From: Motiliproteus sp. SC1-56
Lineage (GTDB): Bacteria > Pseudomonadota > Gammaproteobacteria > Pseudomonadales > Balneatricaceae
DNA length: 64,000 nt
Direction of reading: 5' to 3'
Assembly (NCBI RefSeq): GCF_017309075.1
Contig: NZ_JAEMGS010000007.1
Span: forward strand, 124,001 to 188,000
In this document: one piece after another, positions 63,829 through 64,000 of the stretch
How the letters are laid out: each line of letters begins with the position of its first letter
How positions within the stretch are numbered: the stretch's first letter is position 1
The notes under the pieces: generated by a model
Databases searched by the model: none
What the model was told of the DNA's origin: nothing
What the model saw: the letters and a program-made list of their open reading frames with translations, nothing else
Program-made: the position numbers and the translations under genes

Positions 63829-64000
63829 GCGGCGGCAACGGGTGTCGCCAGTTTTTTGCCCCGGTTTGTCCTTCTGTTCTGGAAGGATTCTTGCAGATTC
63901 ACTTTCCATGGCCATTTGACGTCAAAAAAATGTTATTCTTCTGGCGGATTTCCGTTTGCGGGTGATCCCTTGGCGTGATGATGTTGGTTTTTTGACGAAT
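63829..64000 (+). other. Region downstream of flhB, no gene seen
   Basis: These 172 bases hold no convincing frame. They contain a perfect 12-base palindrome TTTGACGTCAAA (63915-63926). It is probably the leader of a gene beyond the window, most likely flhA. I found no sigma-54 or sigma-28 match with correct spacing. Confidence 0.5.

Overview
The window reads as a chromosome segment of a GC-rich, polarly flagellated gammaproteobacterium, probably a marine one near Oceanospirillales or Pseudomonas relatives. The assignment is inferred from gene order and family resemblance, not from a search. Supporting markers are the (recA)-recX-alaS-lysC-csrA-tRNA-Ser order, a FleQ/FleS/FleR flagellar hierarchy with sigma-54 and sigma-28 promoters, a CrbS/CrbR-type acetate switch next to acs, and a two-subunit sodium:solute symporter.

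Layout. Bases 1-6,021 hold the end of a likely recA, then recX, alaS, lysC, csrA, tRNA-Ser(GCT) and two tRNA-Arg(ACG). A tandem repeat of about 174 bp follows the last tRNA (6,052-6,425). Bases 6,546-12,870 hold thiI, a histone-deacetylase-family gene, a degenerate receiver/TPR gene, a PilZ gene and an HDOD-GAF gene. Next come tRNA-Arg(CCT) and the first flagellar block: flgN, flgM and flgA (minus strand), cheV and cheR, then flgBCDE, flgFGHIJ and flgKL (plus strand). Convergent to these lie fliT-like, fliS, fliD, flaG and fliC (minus strand). fleQ-fleS-fleR diverge from fliC. A metabolic block (37,480-50,683) then separates fleR from the second flagellar block. It contains a degenerate exonuclease-like gene, acs, a LuxR-type regulator, a 1,311-residue symporter/kinase hybrid, a symporter small and large subunit pair, a cNMP/CBS/nucleotidyltransferase protein and a DEDDh exonuclease. 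The window ends with fliEFGHIJKLMNOPQR-flhB.

Regulation visible in the DNA. Sigma-54 sites (GG-N10-GC) precede flgB and flgF. Sigma-28 sites (TAAAG..., 11-base spacer, GCCG...) precede flgM, flgK and fliC. This gives a three-tier cascade: FleQ, then sigma-54 for hook-basal-body genes, then FliA for late genes, with FlgM as the checkpoint. A shared 14-base inverted-repeat motif upstream of acs and in the crbS/symporter intergenic region is a candidate CrbR operator.

Non-coding highlights. An unrecognised element of about 570 bp occurs twice in inverted orientation (541-1,105 and 41,091-41,661). It consists of a series of hairpins whose stems differ between copies by compensating changes. The tRNA-linked tandem repeat resembles in architecture the rtT repeats after E. 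coli tyrT. Protein oddities include an EF-hand loop inside FliD, a heptapeptide repeat linker in FlgJ, an enlarged FlgE with a repeated module, and a duplicated N-terminal motif in FliN.
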